DNA of 64,000 nt, from assembly GCA_025456425.1 (NCBI GenBank), contig JALOKP010000002.1, positions 29,376 through 93,375 on the forward strand. Direction: 5' to 3'. The position numbers and the translations under genes are program-made. This stretch comes from Acidobacteriota bacterium. Lineage in GTDB: Bacteria; Acidobacteriota; Polarisedimenticolia; J045. Shown here one piece after another: positions 27,128 to 36,949 of the stretch. Position 1 is the first letter of the stretch. Every line of letters begins with the position of its first letter. The notes under the pieces were generated by a model. It was not told where the DNA came from, searched no databases, and saw only the letters and a program-made list of their open reading frames with translations.

Positions 27128-28951
27128 TCAGAACCCGGCGTCGCGGATCGCGCGCGACGCGCGTTCGCCGGCCGCGGGGTCGATCGCGGCGAGCGCCCGC
27201 TGCTCGGCCCACGCGAGGTCCGGACGGCGCTCGCGGAGCCGGATGAAGACCAGCCCGAGGCGGGCGTCGACGTCGCCCGGCGCCAGCGCGATCGCCCGCT
27301 CGAACGCCCGCCCGGCGCGTGCCGCGTCGCCCGCCGACCCGTAGGCCCGACCGAGCGACGTCCACGCGGCGGCAAACTGCGGCTTCACGGCGACCGCGCG
27401 CTCGAGCGGCGGGATCGCGTCCCCCGGGCGGCGCATCAGGAGGAACGTGTAGCCCAGGTTGGCGAGCGCGTCCGGGTAGTCCGGGCGCAGCGCGAGGGCG
27501 CGCTGGAAGCTCGCGATCGCATCCTCCCAGCGTTCCTGGCGGCCGTAGACGACCCCGAGCTTCATGTGGGCCCGCTCGAGACTCGGCTCGATCGCAACCG
27601 CCTGGCGGAGCAACGCCTCGGCCTCGTCCAGGCGACCCTGTCGCTCGCGCACGTGGGCCAGCCCGAGAAAGCCGTCGGCGTGCCGCGGCGCGGCTTCCAT
27701 GAGCGCCGCGTACAGCGACTCCTCGTCGCGCCAGATGCGCGACTGCTGGAGCGTGAGGAACAGCCCGGCGAGCGCGGCGAGGACCACGCCGGCGACCACG
27801 GCGCGCTGCGCCCGCATCGGGAGGGCCGTCGCCGCGAGCACCAGGACGGCGAGCCCGATCGAGGGCAGGTACACGAACCGCTCCGCGAAGGGGGACCCCG
27901 GGTGCGCGACGAGCCCCGCGGCGGGGAGCAGAAAGAGCACGACCCACGAGGCCGAGAGCAGCCCGGCCCGGCACCAGCGCCGGCCGGCCGTCAGTGCCCA
28001 CGCGACGATCGTGCCGATCGAGGCGGCGAGCGTCACCATGCCCGGCTGGAGCTGGTCGGGGGTGTAGTACGGCGAGAGCGGCCACGGGAGGACCAGGAGC
28101 CTCAAGGCGAGGGCCAGGTTCGAGAGCGCTTCGCGGGCCCGCTCGACGAGCGGCGCCGCCGCACCGCTTGCGGTCCCAGGGAGCGGCACGCCGGCGACGG
28201 CGCTGCGCAGCACGAGCACGGCGACGGCCACCCCGGCCAGCCCACCGAGCCACCACCACCTCCCCTTCCGCGGCCACGCGGACGACGCCGGCGGCAGCAG
28301 CGCATCCCAGGCGCCGAGCACGAACGGGAGCGCCAGGGCCACTTCCTTGGAGAGGCAGGCCAGGGCGAACGATCCCATCCCGAGCAGGCGCGGCCACGCC
28401 GGTCGCGCGTCGCCGGCGCCTCGGTCACGGCACCACAGGAGCACCGCGACCAGGACGAAGATCGCGGCGAGAACGTCGGTCCGCGCCGAGACGAAGGCCA
28501 CCGACTCGACGTGGACCGGGTGGACCGCGAAGAGCGCGGCCGCGGCGAAGGCCGGCCAGGGCGCCGCGCCCAGCGCACCGAGCAGCCGGAGCACCAGCGC
28601 GCTCGCGACCGCGTGCAGCAGGACGCTGGAGAGGTGAAAGGCCCAGGCCGCACCGCCGCCGAGGGCGTGGTCCAGCCACAGCGAGAACATCGCCACGGGC
28701 CGGTAGTAGCCGAGCGGCAGTTCCACGTCGAGACGGAACTCGGACCCGATGACGGCGAGCAGACCACCGTCGAGCTGGCGGGCGCGGAGGACCTCGAGCA
28801 GCTTGGGGTCGTCCCAGACCAGCCCGTAGCCCAGAGTCCGCGCGAAGGCGACGATCGCGAGCAGCCCGATCGCCGGCGCCGCCCAGCGGCCAGGCGTCGC
28901 GGCCGGTGCCGGGCCGGGCCCGGCGCGGGGGATCGAACGCCCAACGGTCAT
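27128..28951 (-). CDS. TMTC-like GT-C plus TPR protein (paralog 4)
   Basis: SD GGAGGG; YGLVWDDPKLLEV, YYRPVAMFSLWLDHALGG, HPVHVESVAFVSARTDVLA, C-terminal TPRs. Confidence 0.85.
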   Translation of the reverse strand: MTVGRSIPRAGPGPAPAATPGRWAAPAIGLLAIVAFARTLGYGLVWDDPKLLEVLRARQLDGGLLAVIGSEFRLDVELPLGYYRPVAMFSLWLDHALGGGAAWAFHLSSVLLHAVASALVLRLLGALGAAPWPAFAAAALFAVHPVHVESVAFVSARTDVLAAIFVLVAVLLWCRDRGAGDARPAWPRLLGMGSFALACLSKEVALALPFVLGAWDALLPPASSAWPRKGRWWWLGGLAGVAVAVLVLRSAVAGVPLPGTASGAAAPLVERAREALSNLALALRLLVLPWPLSPYYTPDQLQPGMVTLAASIGTIVAWALTAGRRWCRAGLLSASWVVLFLLPAAGLVAHPGSPFAERFVYLPSIGLAVLVLAATALPMRAQRAVVAGVVLAALAGLFLTLQQSRIWRDEESLYAALMEAAPRHADGFLGLAHVRERQGRLDEAEALLRQAVAIEPSLERAHMKLGVVYGRQERWEDAIASFQRALALRPDYPDALANLGYTFLLMRRPGDAIPPLERAVAVKPQFAAAWTSLGRAYGSAGDAARAGRAFERAIALAPGDVDARLGLVFIRLRERRPDLAWAEQRALAAIDPAAGERASRAIRDAGF

Positions 28952-29004
28952 GTTCCCTCCGTGGATCGCATCACGCCACGATCGATGATAGAAGTTGCGG
29001 CACC

Positions 29005-30609
29005 ATGGGTAAACACGGACGAGCCAGGGCATCGTTCCGCGTCACCGGGCTGCTCGCCGGGCTCGCGGTGCTCCTCGGCGCGGCCCACGCGACGCCGGCC
29101 GCAACCGACCCCGGCGTGCGCGGCCCCTTCGCGACCGCGAAGCTCAACGCGAACATCCCCGTCACCGCCGGCGCGACGCTCGACGCCGACATCTACTACC
29201 CGGCGAAGGACGGCGGTGTCGACCCGGCCGCGGGCCGCCTGCCGGTGGTGATCTTCGGCCACGGCTTCTCCCGCAACAAGGACCGCTACGACCTCGGCGA
29301 CCACCTCGCCAGCCGCGGTTACCTGACGATCCAGGCCAACTACCCGTGCAACTTCTTCGGCTGCAACCACTCGAAGAACGCCGACGACATGAGCGCGCAG
29401 ATCGACTGGATCTTCGCCCAGGACGCGAACCCCGGGTCGCTCTTCTTCGGGCGAATCGACACCACGAAGGCCGGGACCTCGGGACACTCCGCGGGTGGCC
29501 TCTGGGCGCTCACCGCGGCGGGACGCGACGCGCGGGTGATCGCCTCGGCCCCGCTCGACCCGGTCGACAACGGCGGTCTCGGGGTCGGCGCGCTCCCCTT
29601 CGCGCGGGCCGCGATCGGGATCACCTTCTCGGAGCCCTCGAGTTGCAACGCCGACGGCAGCTCCCAGGTGCTCTACGCCGCAGCGGTGCCGCAGAAGCGC
29701 GGCGTCAAGCTGGTCTCGGCCAACCACTGCGACCCGGAGAGGAACAGCGACTTCCTGGGGTGCGGGCTGACCTGCGGCAGCTGGAACGCCACGCGGCACC
29801 AGCGTTATCTGCGCTACGTCAGCGGCTGGTTAGAGTACTTCCTGCGCTGCGACAAGAGCTACGAGGAGTGGGCGCTGGGGGCGCGCGTCGAGCAGGACCT
29901 GGCCGCCGGCCTGGTCACCTACAGCGCCGACCTCGCGCCGGATCCGCCGTCCGGGCTCGCAGCCGCCGCCGACGGCGCGGCGCTCGCGCTGACCCGCAGC
30001 GCGCCCGACCCCTGCGCGGCGATCGCCTCCTGGAACCTCTACCGCGGCACCGCGGCCGGCGGGCCGTACGCCCTTCGCGCCGCCGACCTGCCCGTCTCGC
30101 AGGTCGCCTTCCGCGACGAGGAGGTCGATCCGGGGCGCAGCTACTTCTACGTCGCCCGCGACGGGGCGCGCGACTTCCGCGCCTTCTACGAGAGCCCGGA
30201 CTCGGGCGAGGCCTCCGCCACCGCGGGGAGCGGCGGGCCGGGGCCGGGCGAGGCCAGCCCGCCGGGAGCGCCGCTGACCGCGGGCCGCGGGGCCTCCCCG
30301 ACGGCAATCGACATCGCCTTCACTCCGGCCCCGTGCGCCGCCGGGCACACGATCTACTGGTCGGTGCGCGCGGCGCCCCTCGCCGGACCGCCCGCCTGGG
30401 GCGCTCAGGCCTGCGGGCTGGGCGCCGGCGGCAGCGCGTCGTTCGACCCGGGCGCGGTCGCACCCGGCTCGTGGGTCCACTTCGTCGTCGTCGGCCACGA
30501 CGGGGTGCGCGAGGGCTCCTACGGCCGGGATGCCGCGGGCGAAGAGCGGGAGCCGGCCACCGGGCTCCCGGGGTGCAGCTACACCCACGACCTCTCCCCC
30601 TGCCCGTGA
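29005..30609 (+). CDS. Secreted alpha/beta-hydrolase (chlorophyllase/dienelactone-hydrolase-like) with C-terminal Fn3-like region
   Basis: Signal peptide; LPVVIFGHGFSRNKDRYDLGDHLASRGYLTIQANYP, nucleophile elbow TSGHSAGGLWALTAAG. Confidence 0.8.
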   Translation: MGKHGRARASFRVTGLLAGLAVLLGAAHATPAATDPGVRGPFATAKLNANIPVTAGATLDADIYYPAKDGGVDPAAGRLPVVIFGHGFSRNKDRYDLGDHLASRGYLTIQANYPCNFFGCNHSKNADDMSAQIDWIFAQDANPGSLFFGRIDTTKAGTSGHSAGGLWALTAAGRDARVIASAPLDPVDNGGLGVGALPFARAAIGITFSEPSSCNADGSSQVLYAAAVPQKRGVKLVSANHCDPERNSDFLGCGLTCGSWNATRHQRYLRYVSGWLEYFLRCDKSYEEWALGARVEQDLAAGLVTYSADLAPDPPSGLAAAADGAALALTRSAPDPCAAIASWNLYRGTAAGGPYALRAADLPVSQVAFRDEEVDPGRSYFYVARDGARDFRAFYESPDSGEASATAGSGGPGPGEASPPGAPLTAGRGASPTAIDIAFTPAPCAAGHTIYWSVRAAPLAGPPAWGAQACGLGAGGSASFDPGAVAPGSWVHFVVVGHDGVREGSYGRDAAGEEREPATGLPGCSYTHDLSPCP

Positions 30610-30613
30610 TCCG

Positions 30614-32425
30614 GTGACGCCCCCCAGCGCGCGGAGGGTCGGGATCGCGGCGGTCCTGGTCGGGCTGCTGGCGGTCGCGGTCTTCCTCCCCTCGCTGCAC
30701 AACGGGTTCATCTGGGACGACGCGATCGTGCTCGACCGGCAGCTCCCCTACTTCGACGGGCCGGCCGACGCCTTCTTCCCGCCCGCCGGTGTGCCGCAGT
30801 GGGGCGCGCACTACTACCGCCCGATGGTCGTCCTCTCGTACCTGCTCGACGACCTCGTGGTGCGGTCCTTCTACCCACCCGAGGCCCGCGACGCAGGGCG
30901 CCGGCTCGTCTTCCACGCCTCACCCGTGCTGCTGCACGGCGTGTCGAGCGCGCTGGTCGTCGCGCTCGGGGCCGCGCTGCTGCGCCGCTTCCGTCCTGGA
31001 GCGTGCGGCCCGCTCGCGGTCCCCGTGGCCGCCGGGGTGCTGTTCGCACTCCACCCGGTGCACGTCGAGTCGGTGGCCTGGCTGGCCGGGCGGTCGGACG
31101 TGCTGTGCGCGGCCTTCGCGCTGGGATCGCTCGTCGCGTTCGCGCGCTGGCTCGAGACGCGGAGCCCGGCCGGACTCCTCGCGGCGGCGCTGCTGGCGCT
31201 GGGATCGATGCTGTCGAAGGAGGTCGGGCTGGCGCTGGTCGCGCTGCTGCCGCTGCTCGCGACGCTGCCGCGCGGGGACGCGGAGCGGGCTTCGTCGGCG
31301 GCACCGGGCGTAGGGAAGGACGCCGCACTCGGCGCCGCGTTCGCCGGCGCGGGGGCGGCCGTGGCGCTCGGACTGCGGCTGGCGGCAGCGCCCGCCGGCC
31401 CGGCGCAGCCGATCGCGTGGACCGACCCGCTGCGCACGATGCTGACGGCGCTGGGCTGGTACTCGGTCAAGGCCGTCCTGCCCACGCCGCTCCAAGCCTT
31501 CTTCGACCGTGTCCCGGTCTCCGGGGCGCTCGCCCTCCTCGGCGCGCTCGTCGCGGCCGGCACCGGGGCGCTGGTGGCCTTCTCGCTCGCGCGCCGCCGC
31601 GCCGGCGCGGAAGCGTTCGCTGCGGCGCTCTTCCTGCTGACCCTCGCCCCCTCGCTGGCCGTCGCGGCGGGCACGATCGCTGCCACGCCGCTCGCCGAGC
31701 GCTACCTCTACCTCCCATCCGCCGGCGCCGTGCTGCTCTTCGCGCTGGCGCTCGGCCGCCTGGCGGCGCGGCCGTTGTGGCGCGTCCCGCGCCCGGCCGC
31801 CGTCGTCCTGGGCGTGGCCGCGGCCGTCGCCGCCGTCGCACTCCCCGCCACCGTGCTCCGCCAGCGGGTCTGGCGCGACGACCTCGCCTTCTGGTCGCAC
31901 GCGGCGAAGAAATCGCCGGGGTCCTGGCTGGCGCAGGACGCCCTGGGGACGGCGCTGGCCGGCGCAGGCCGCCTGCCGGAGGCCGAGGCGCACTTCCGGC
32001 GCGCCGCCGTGCAGGCGGAGCGGCCGCTCGACCGGGCCCGCGTCCGCGCCAACCTCGGCTCGCTGCTCGCGCGCCAGCAGCGCTGGGACGACGCGATCGC
32101 CCAGTTTCGCGAGGCGCTGGCCGACGATCCGCAGCTCGACGCCGCGCACGGGAACCTGGGCCAGGCGCTGCTCGCGCGCTACGCGGCCCGGCCGCGGCCG
32201 GCGGACCGTGCGGCCGTGATGGCCGAGGCCGCGGAGCACTTCGACGCGGCCCGGCGGCTCGACCCGCGCCAGGCGTCGCTGCACCTCGCGTACGGCATGC
32301 TGATGATCGAACTCGGCCGGCCCGCCGAGGCGGCGCCGCCGCTGCGCGAGGTGATTGCGATTGCGCCTGGATCCCGCGAGGCGGCCACGGCGCGGCGCGC
32401 GCTGGAGACGGTCGGCCTGCGCTGA
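30614..32425 (+). CDS. TMTC-like GT-C plus TPR protein (paralog 5)
   Basis: GTG start inferred; NGFIWDDAIVLDRQLPYF, HYYRPMVVLSYLLDDL, HPVHVESVAWLAGRSDVL, C-terminal TPRs. Confidence 0.83.
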   Translation: MTPPSARRVGIAAVLVGLLAVAVFLPSLHNGFIWDDAIVLDRQLPYFDGPADAFFPPAGVPQWGAHYYRPMVVLSYLLDDLVVRSFYPPEARDAGRRLVFHASPVLLHGVSSALVVALGAALLRRFRPGACGPLAVPVAAGVLFALHPVHVESVAWLAGRSDVLCAAFALGSLVAFARWLETRSPAGLLAAALLALGSMLSKEVGLALVALLPLLATLPRGDAERASSAAPGVGKDAALGAAFAGAGAAVALGLRLAAAPAGPAQPIAWTDPLRTMLTALGWYSVKAVLPTPLQAFFDRVPVSGALALLGALVAAGTGALVAFSLARRRAGAEAFAAALFLLTLAPSLAVAAGTIAATPLAERYLYLPSAGAVLLFALALGRLAARPLWRVPRPAAVVLGVAAAVAAVALPATVLRQRVWRDDLAFWSHAAKKSPGSWLAQDALGTALAGAGRLPEAEAHFRRAAVQAERPLDRARVRANLGSLLARQQRWDDAIAQFREALADDPQLDAAHGNLGQALLARYAARPRPADRAAVMAEAAEHFDAARRLDPRQASLHLAYGMLMIELGRPAEAAPPLREVIAIAPGSREAATARRALETVGLR

Positions 32426-32441
32426 GGCGTGCCCGAGCGAC

Positions 32442-32463
32442 GGGCCGGCACGGAGGCCGGCCC
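32442..32463. terminator. Hairpin between convergent genes, possible bidirectional terminator
   Basis: GGGCCGG ... CCGGCCC between stops at 32425 (+) and 32464 (-). Confidence 0.4.
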
Positions 32464-33720
32464 CTACGGCTCCAGCTTCTCGCGCATGATCGCCAGGATC
32501 TCGGCGTCCACCGCGCGCATCCCGGTCGTCGCGATGCGCCCGAGGTTCGCCAGCGAGGCCGGCCCGTCGACCCCGACGATCCCGTCGCTGGCCGGGATCC
32601 CCACCCCCGAGAGCGCCAGCGAGGCCGCCCGGTACGCGGCGTCGACGCCGGTCATCGACTTGAGCGCGCAGCCGATCTTCGCGCCGTCGCAGATCATCCC
32701 CGAGACGTTGCCGACCATGTTCGTCACGGCCGCGGAGAGCGCCGCGGCGTCGCCCGCCTCGAGCTGGACCAGCCCCGCTGCCAGGCCGATCCCGGCGGCG
32801 TTGGAGCAGCCGCAGACCGCGGAGAGCGCGCCGAGTCGGTGGGTCACCGACGAGGTCACGAGGCAGGCCAGCGCCAGCGCCTCGTCGCGCCGCTCGGGCG
32901 GCGCGCCCAGGTCCTCGCCGATCAGCGCGATCGGCAGCGAGACGGTGATCCCCTTGTTCCCCGAGCCGGCCAGGGTCATGACCGAGAAGTCCTCGCCGCT
33001 CATCCGGGCGTAGACCCCGCCCGCCACCAGCCGCGCCGCGCGCGACACGGCGTCGCCGGCGGAGCGCCGGTGGAAGGCCGCGGGCAGCAGCGACTGGCCG
33101 TGCTCGGCGATCGCACGATTGAGCGCGGTGCCGTGGCGCAGGCGCGCGCGGTCGTCGTCGCCGAGTGAGCGCGCGAGCGCCGCCAGTGCGTCGAAGTCGA
33201 GTTCCGCCAGCGCGCGGCGCGCGTCCGCTCCCGCTGCGGCGCCGTCGGCCGCGGCCGGCAGCGGCTGCGCCACGCCGTCGCGCTCGAGGCGCACGAGCCG
33301 CGTGTGGCTCCCCTCGACCACCGCCCGCCCCTCGCCACCGGTGCGGCGGACGGTGACCTCGACGAACAGCGCACGGCGCTCCGGATCGACCTCGGCCAGC
33401 ACCGCGCCGCGCTCGATCAACTGCCCGGCCGCGGCCAGCCGCTGCGGGGTGACCTGGCGGAAGATCTCGAGCCCGGCCGACGGGTCGGGCGCGAGCGCCC
33501 CCAGCGCGCCGGCCCAGCGGATCCCCGAGCGCCGGCCCGAGTGCGGGATCCCGACCGCGTAGCAGTTCTTGTACATCCGCGGGTCGCAGGCGATCCGCAC
33601 GCTGACGACCGGTCCGTCGGCGAGCGCGGCCGCGCTGGCCGCCGCCCACGCGATGCAGGCCGGCTCGGTGCAGCCGAGTGCGGGGCGCCACTCGCTGTCG
33701 AGGAACTCGCTGAAGGTCAT
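32464..33720 (-). CDS. L-cysteine desulfidase / UPF0597 (CyuA/YhaM) family protein
   Basis: RPALGCTEPACIAWAAASAAAL, MYKNCYAVGIPHSG, GCSNAAGIGLAAGLVQLEAGD. Confidence 0.8.
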   Translation of the reverse strand: MTFSEFLDSEWRPALGCTEPACIAWAAASAAALADGPVVSVRIACDPRMYKNCYAVGIPHSGRRSGIRWAGALGALAPDPSAGLEIFRQVTPQRLAAAGQLIERGAVLAEVDPERRALFVEVTVRRTGGEGRAVVEGSHTRLVRLERDGVAQPLPAAADGAAAGADARRALAELDFDALAALARSLGDDDRARLRHGTALNRAIAEHGQSLLPAAFHRRSAGDAVSRAARLVAGGVYARMSGEDFSVMTLAGSGNKGITVSLPIALIGEDLGAPPERRDEALALACLVTSSVTHRLGALSAVCGCSNAAGIGLAAGLVQLEAGDAAALSAAVTNMVGNVSGMICDGAKIGCALKSMTGVDAAYRAASLALSGVGIPASDGIVGVDGPASLANLGRIATTGMRAVDAEILAIMREKLEP

Positions 33721-33803
33721 CGGGGGGTCTCGGGGGCCCGCGCCGTGTCGGCGGGCCGGGGTCGGTGATGATAGCGTGACCGCCCGCCGGAGGCCGCTTT
33801 CCG

Positions 33804-34610
33804 ATGAGCACCGCACCGCCCGTCGCGCCCCTGTTCGACACCCACGCGCACCTCGATTTCCCGGGGCTGGCGGAGGACCTGGACGGGTTGCTGGCGCGGG
33901 CCCGCGCCGCGGGGGTGACGCGCGTGGTGTCGATCGGCGCGGGGCGCGGGCCGGGGTCGCTCGACGGCGCGCTGGTCATCGCGCGCCGCTACCCGGGCAC
34001 GGTCTGGGCGACGGTCGGCGTCCACCCGCACGACGCGTCGGGCCTCGCGCCGGAGACGATCGACGCGCTGGCCGAACTGGCCCAGGACCCCCAGGTCGTG
34101 GCGATCGGCGAGACCGGCCTCGACTTCCACTACGATCGCTCGCCGCGCGAGGCGCAGCGCGGGGCGTTCCGCGCGCAGATCGCGCTGGCGCGGCAGGCGC
34201 GCAAGCCGCTGATCGTCCACACCCGGCTGGCGCCCGGCGAGACGCTGGCGATCCTGCGCGAGGAGCGGGCGGCCGAGGTCGGCGGGATCGTCCACTGCTT
34301 CTCGGAGGACGCCGCCTTCGCGGCGCAGGCGCTCGACCTGGGGTTCGTCGCCTCGTTCAGCGGGCTCGTCACCTTCCCGAAGGCCGGCGCGATCCGGGAG
34401 GCCGCGCTGGCGCAGCCGCTCGACGCGATCCTGGTCGAGACCGACGCGCCGTTCCTGGCCCCGGTCCCGCTGCGCGGCCGGCGGGCCGAGCCGGCGCACG
34501 TCGCGTACACCGCCGACGCGATCGCCGCCTGGCGCGGGATCGCGCTCACGGAGTTCCGCCGGCTGACCACCGAGAACGCCTGCCGCGTCTACCGCCTGCC
34601 GCTCCCCTGA
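33804..34610 (+). CDS. tatD: TatD family metal-dependent hydrolase
   Basis: LFDTHAHLDFPGLAED, GETGLDFHYDRSPREAQRGAFRAQIALARQARKPLIVHTR, VETDAPFLAPVPLRGRRAEPAHV. Confidence 0.93.
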   Translation: MSTAPPVAPLFDTHAHLDFPGLAEDLDGLLARARAAGVTRVVSIGAGRGPGSLDGALVIARRYPGTVWATVGVHPHDASGLAPETIDALAELAQDPQVVAIGETGLDFHYDRSPREAQRGAFRAQIALARQARKPLIVHTRLAPGETLAILREERAAEVGGIVHCFSEDAAFAAQALDLGFVASFSGLVTFPKAGAIREAALAQPLDAILVETDAPFLAPVPLRGRRAEPAHVAYTADAIAAWRGIALTEFRRLTTENACRVYRLPLP

Positions 34611-34644
34611 GAGCCGCGGGCCGCGCCCGGCGGCGCAAGCCGTC

Positions 34645-35595
34645 TCAGTGCCCGCCCGCGTACTTCTTCTCGCCGGCGCGAATCGCGACGTCGAGCGCGT
34701 TCTCCCGGGGCGGCAGCGGGCAGGTGGCGTACGGCGTGAAGGCGCAGGGCGGGCTGTAGGCGGCGTTGAAGTCGAGCACGAAGCCGCCGTCGGGGCCCGG
34801 CGCGTCGGCATCCAGGAAGCGTCCGGCGCCGTAGGTCTCCTCGCCGGTCGTCCGGTCCTTGAAGACGAAGAACAGCTCCTTCTCGTCCGGGCTCCCGCCG
34901 AGCGGGATGAGCGTGTGCTCCCGCCCGTCGAGCACGAAGCGCGCGACGCCGAGCGCCCACATCGGCTGGTCGACGCCGCCGGCGCTGGGGACCGTCACCT
35001 GCTTCGGCACCGCCGCGCGCTCGAAGCGGGCGGGGACCCGCCAGGCCGGGTCGGGCGGATACCAGGAAAGGCCGCGGAACTGCGCCACGCCGGGGCCCTC
35101 GGGGTCCTTGGCCCGCACGCCGATCCGGTCGCCGCGCCGGATGACGGTGAAGGAGATCCGGCCGGCGGTGACGACGTCGGGCTTGCCGGTCGCGTCGGGC
35201 GCGAGCGTCGCGCCGTCGACCGCGGGTGCGCCGTTGACGGTCAGCGCGGCGCCGGGTTCGAGGCGCAGCGTGACCGCGTCCCCCACCAGCACGAGCGACC
35301 CGGCGCGCGCGGGCGCCGTGCCGGGCGGAAACGCGATCGGCAGCGCGGGATCGCTGCCGAAGGCCGTCGCACCGGGCTCGAGCCACCACAGGCCGACCAA
35401 GGACAGCCAGCCGCCCGGCCGCTTCAGTCCCGCCTCGCGCTCGGCGCGCCACTTCTCGAGACCGGGCTGCCAGTCGGCGGGGGGCGGCGGGGGCGCGGCG
35501 GGGCCGCCGCAGGCCGCGGCCAGCGCGAGCAGCAGGGCAAGCGCGGCCGGGCGCGGCGACGCGGCACGCGGACCAGGGGAGCGGCTGTCTCTCAT
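34645..35595 (-). CDS. DUF1684-type lipoprotein
   Basis: Lipobox ALAAACGG; WLSLVGLWWLEPG; FVFKDRTTGEETYGAGRFLDAD...FVLDFNAAYSPPCAFTPYATCPLPPRENALDVAIRAGEKKY. Confidence 0.85.
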   Translation of the reverse strand: MRDSRSPGPRAASPRPAALALLLALAAACGGPAAPPPPPADWQPGLEKWRAEREAGLKRPGGWLSLVGLWWLEPGATAFGSDPALPIAFPPGTAPARAGSLVLVGDAVTLRLEPGAALTVNGAPAVDGATLAPDATGKPDVVTAGRISFTVIRRGDRIGVRAKDPEGPGVAQFRGLSWYPPDPAWRVPARFERAAVPKQVTVPSAGGVDQPMWALGVARFVLDGREHTLIPLGGSPDEKELFFVFKDRTTGEETYGAGRFLDADAPGPDGGFVLDFNAAYSPPCAFTPYATCPLPPRENALDVAIRAGEKKYAGGH

Positions 35596-35724
35596 CGCAC
35601 CTCGCTGCCGGCCGGGCCGTTCGCCGCCTTGGCACGGCCGCCCGACCGTGAGCCGCCTCTTTTACCAGCCGCGGCGGCGGCTGGGTAGGCCCGCGGCCGT
35701 AGAATGCGCGCCGGTGCCCGCGCG

Positions 35725-36939
35725 ATGAACCCACCCCTTCCCAGCCACCTTTTCGACCTCGAGCCCGGCCTGCTCTGGGTGATGCACTGCGCCGAAGGAC
35801 CGGTCCCCCGCGCCTCGGTCGAGGCCGCGACGGCTTTCCTGGTCAAGGAGGCGCAGCCCTGGAAGATGGGCTGGAACGAGGACTTCCAGGGGCTGCCCGT
35901 GAGCGTGCGCGAGCAGGCCGCCGAGCTGGTCGGCGCGGACCCGTCGGACATCACCCCGACGCCGACGACATCGTCCGGGCTGATCACCGTGGCCCAGGGG
36001 TTCCCGTGGCAGGCGGGGGACGAGGTCGTGGCCCCGCTCGGCGAGTTTCCGACCAACGCCTGGCCGTGGCTGGCGCTCGCGCCGCGCGGCGTCGGCTTCC
36101 GCGAGGTGCCGCTCTGGGACGGACACCGCGCCGGCACCGACGCCTGGTCGACCGAACCGCCTCCCGCCGGTGTCGAGCCGGAGGAGCGGCTGCTCGCCGC
36201 GCTCGGACCGCGCACGCGGATCCTCGCCGCCAGCTGGGTGCGCTTTCAGGACGGCCTCGCGCTCGACCTCGCGCGGCTCGGCGCGGCCTGCCGCGCGCGC
36301 GGCGTGGCGCTGGTGGTCGACGGGATCCAGGGCGCCGGGACGCTCCCGCTCGCGCTCCCCGCGAGCGGCGCGAGCGCCTTCGCCTGCGGCGGGCACAAGG
36401 GTCTGCTGGCGCCGCAGGGGCAGGGATTCCTCTGGACCCACCCCGGCTTTCGCGCGCGCCTCGCGCCGCCGGGAGGCTGGCTCTCGGTCGAGGACGCGAC
36501 CGACTTCGCGCGCCCCACCACCGACTTCGCGCGCCGCTTCGTGACCACCGGCACGGCGCTCGAGCAGGGGGTCCCGAACCTGCTCGGGATGGCCGCCCTG
36601 GCCGCGTCGCTGGCGGCGCTCAACGCGGCCGGTGTCGGGGCGATCGCGGCCCACGTCGCAGCGCTGCAGGACCGGCTGCTGGCCGGGCTCGCCGCGCTGC
36701 CGGCGTGGCGGGGCGAGGCCGCGCGGCTGGCCGGGCTGCGCGCGCACGGCCGGCTGGGCTCGATCGTCGCGCTGCACCACGGCGGGCGCGGCCCCGGCGG
36801 GCTCGAGGTGCTGCTCGAGCGCGGGTTCGCGGCCGGGATCCACGCCTCGATCCGCGAGGGCTACCTGCGGATCGCGCTGCACGGCTGGCACGACGAGGCC
36901 GACGTGGAGCGGCTGGTCGCGTGGCTGGCGGCGGCGTGA
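35725..36939 (+). CDS. Aminotransferase class V / kynureninase-like PLP enzyme
   Basis: LLWVMHCAEGPVPRASVEAATAFL; ALVVDGIQGAGTLPL; ASAFACGGHKGLLAPQGQGFLW. Confidence 0.82.
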   Translation: MNPPLPSHLFDLEPGLLWVMHCAEGPVPRASVEAATAFLVKEAQPWKMGWNEDFQGLPVSVREQAAELVGADPSDITPTPTTSSGLITVAQGFPWQAGDEVVAPLGEFPTNAWPWLALAPRGVGFREVPLWDGHRAGTDAWSTEPPPAGVEPEERLLAALGPRTRILAASWVRFQDGLALDLARLGAACRARGVALVVDGIQGAGTLPLALPASGASAFACGGHKGLLAPQGQGFLWTHPGFRARLAPPGGWLSVEDATDFARPTTDFARRFVTTGTALEQGVPNLLGMAALAASLAALNAAGVGAIAAHVAALQDRLLAGLAALPAWRGEAARLAGLRAHGRLGSIVALHHGGRGPGGLEVLLERGFAAGIHASIREGYLRIALHGWHDEADVERLVAWLAAA

Positions 36940-36949
36940 GGAGGCGCTG

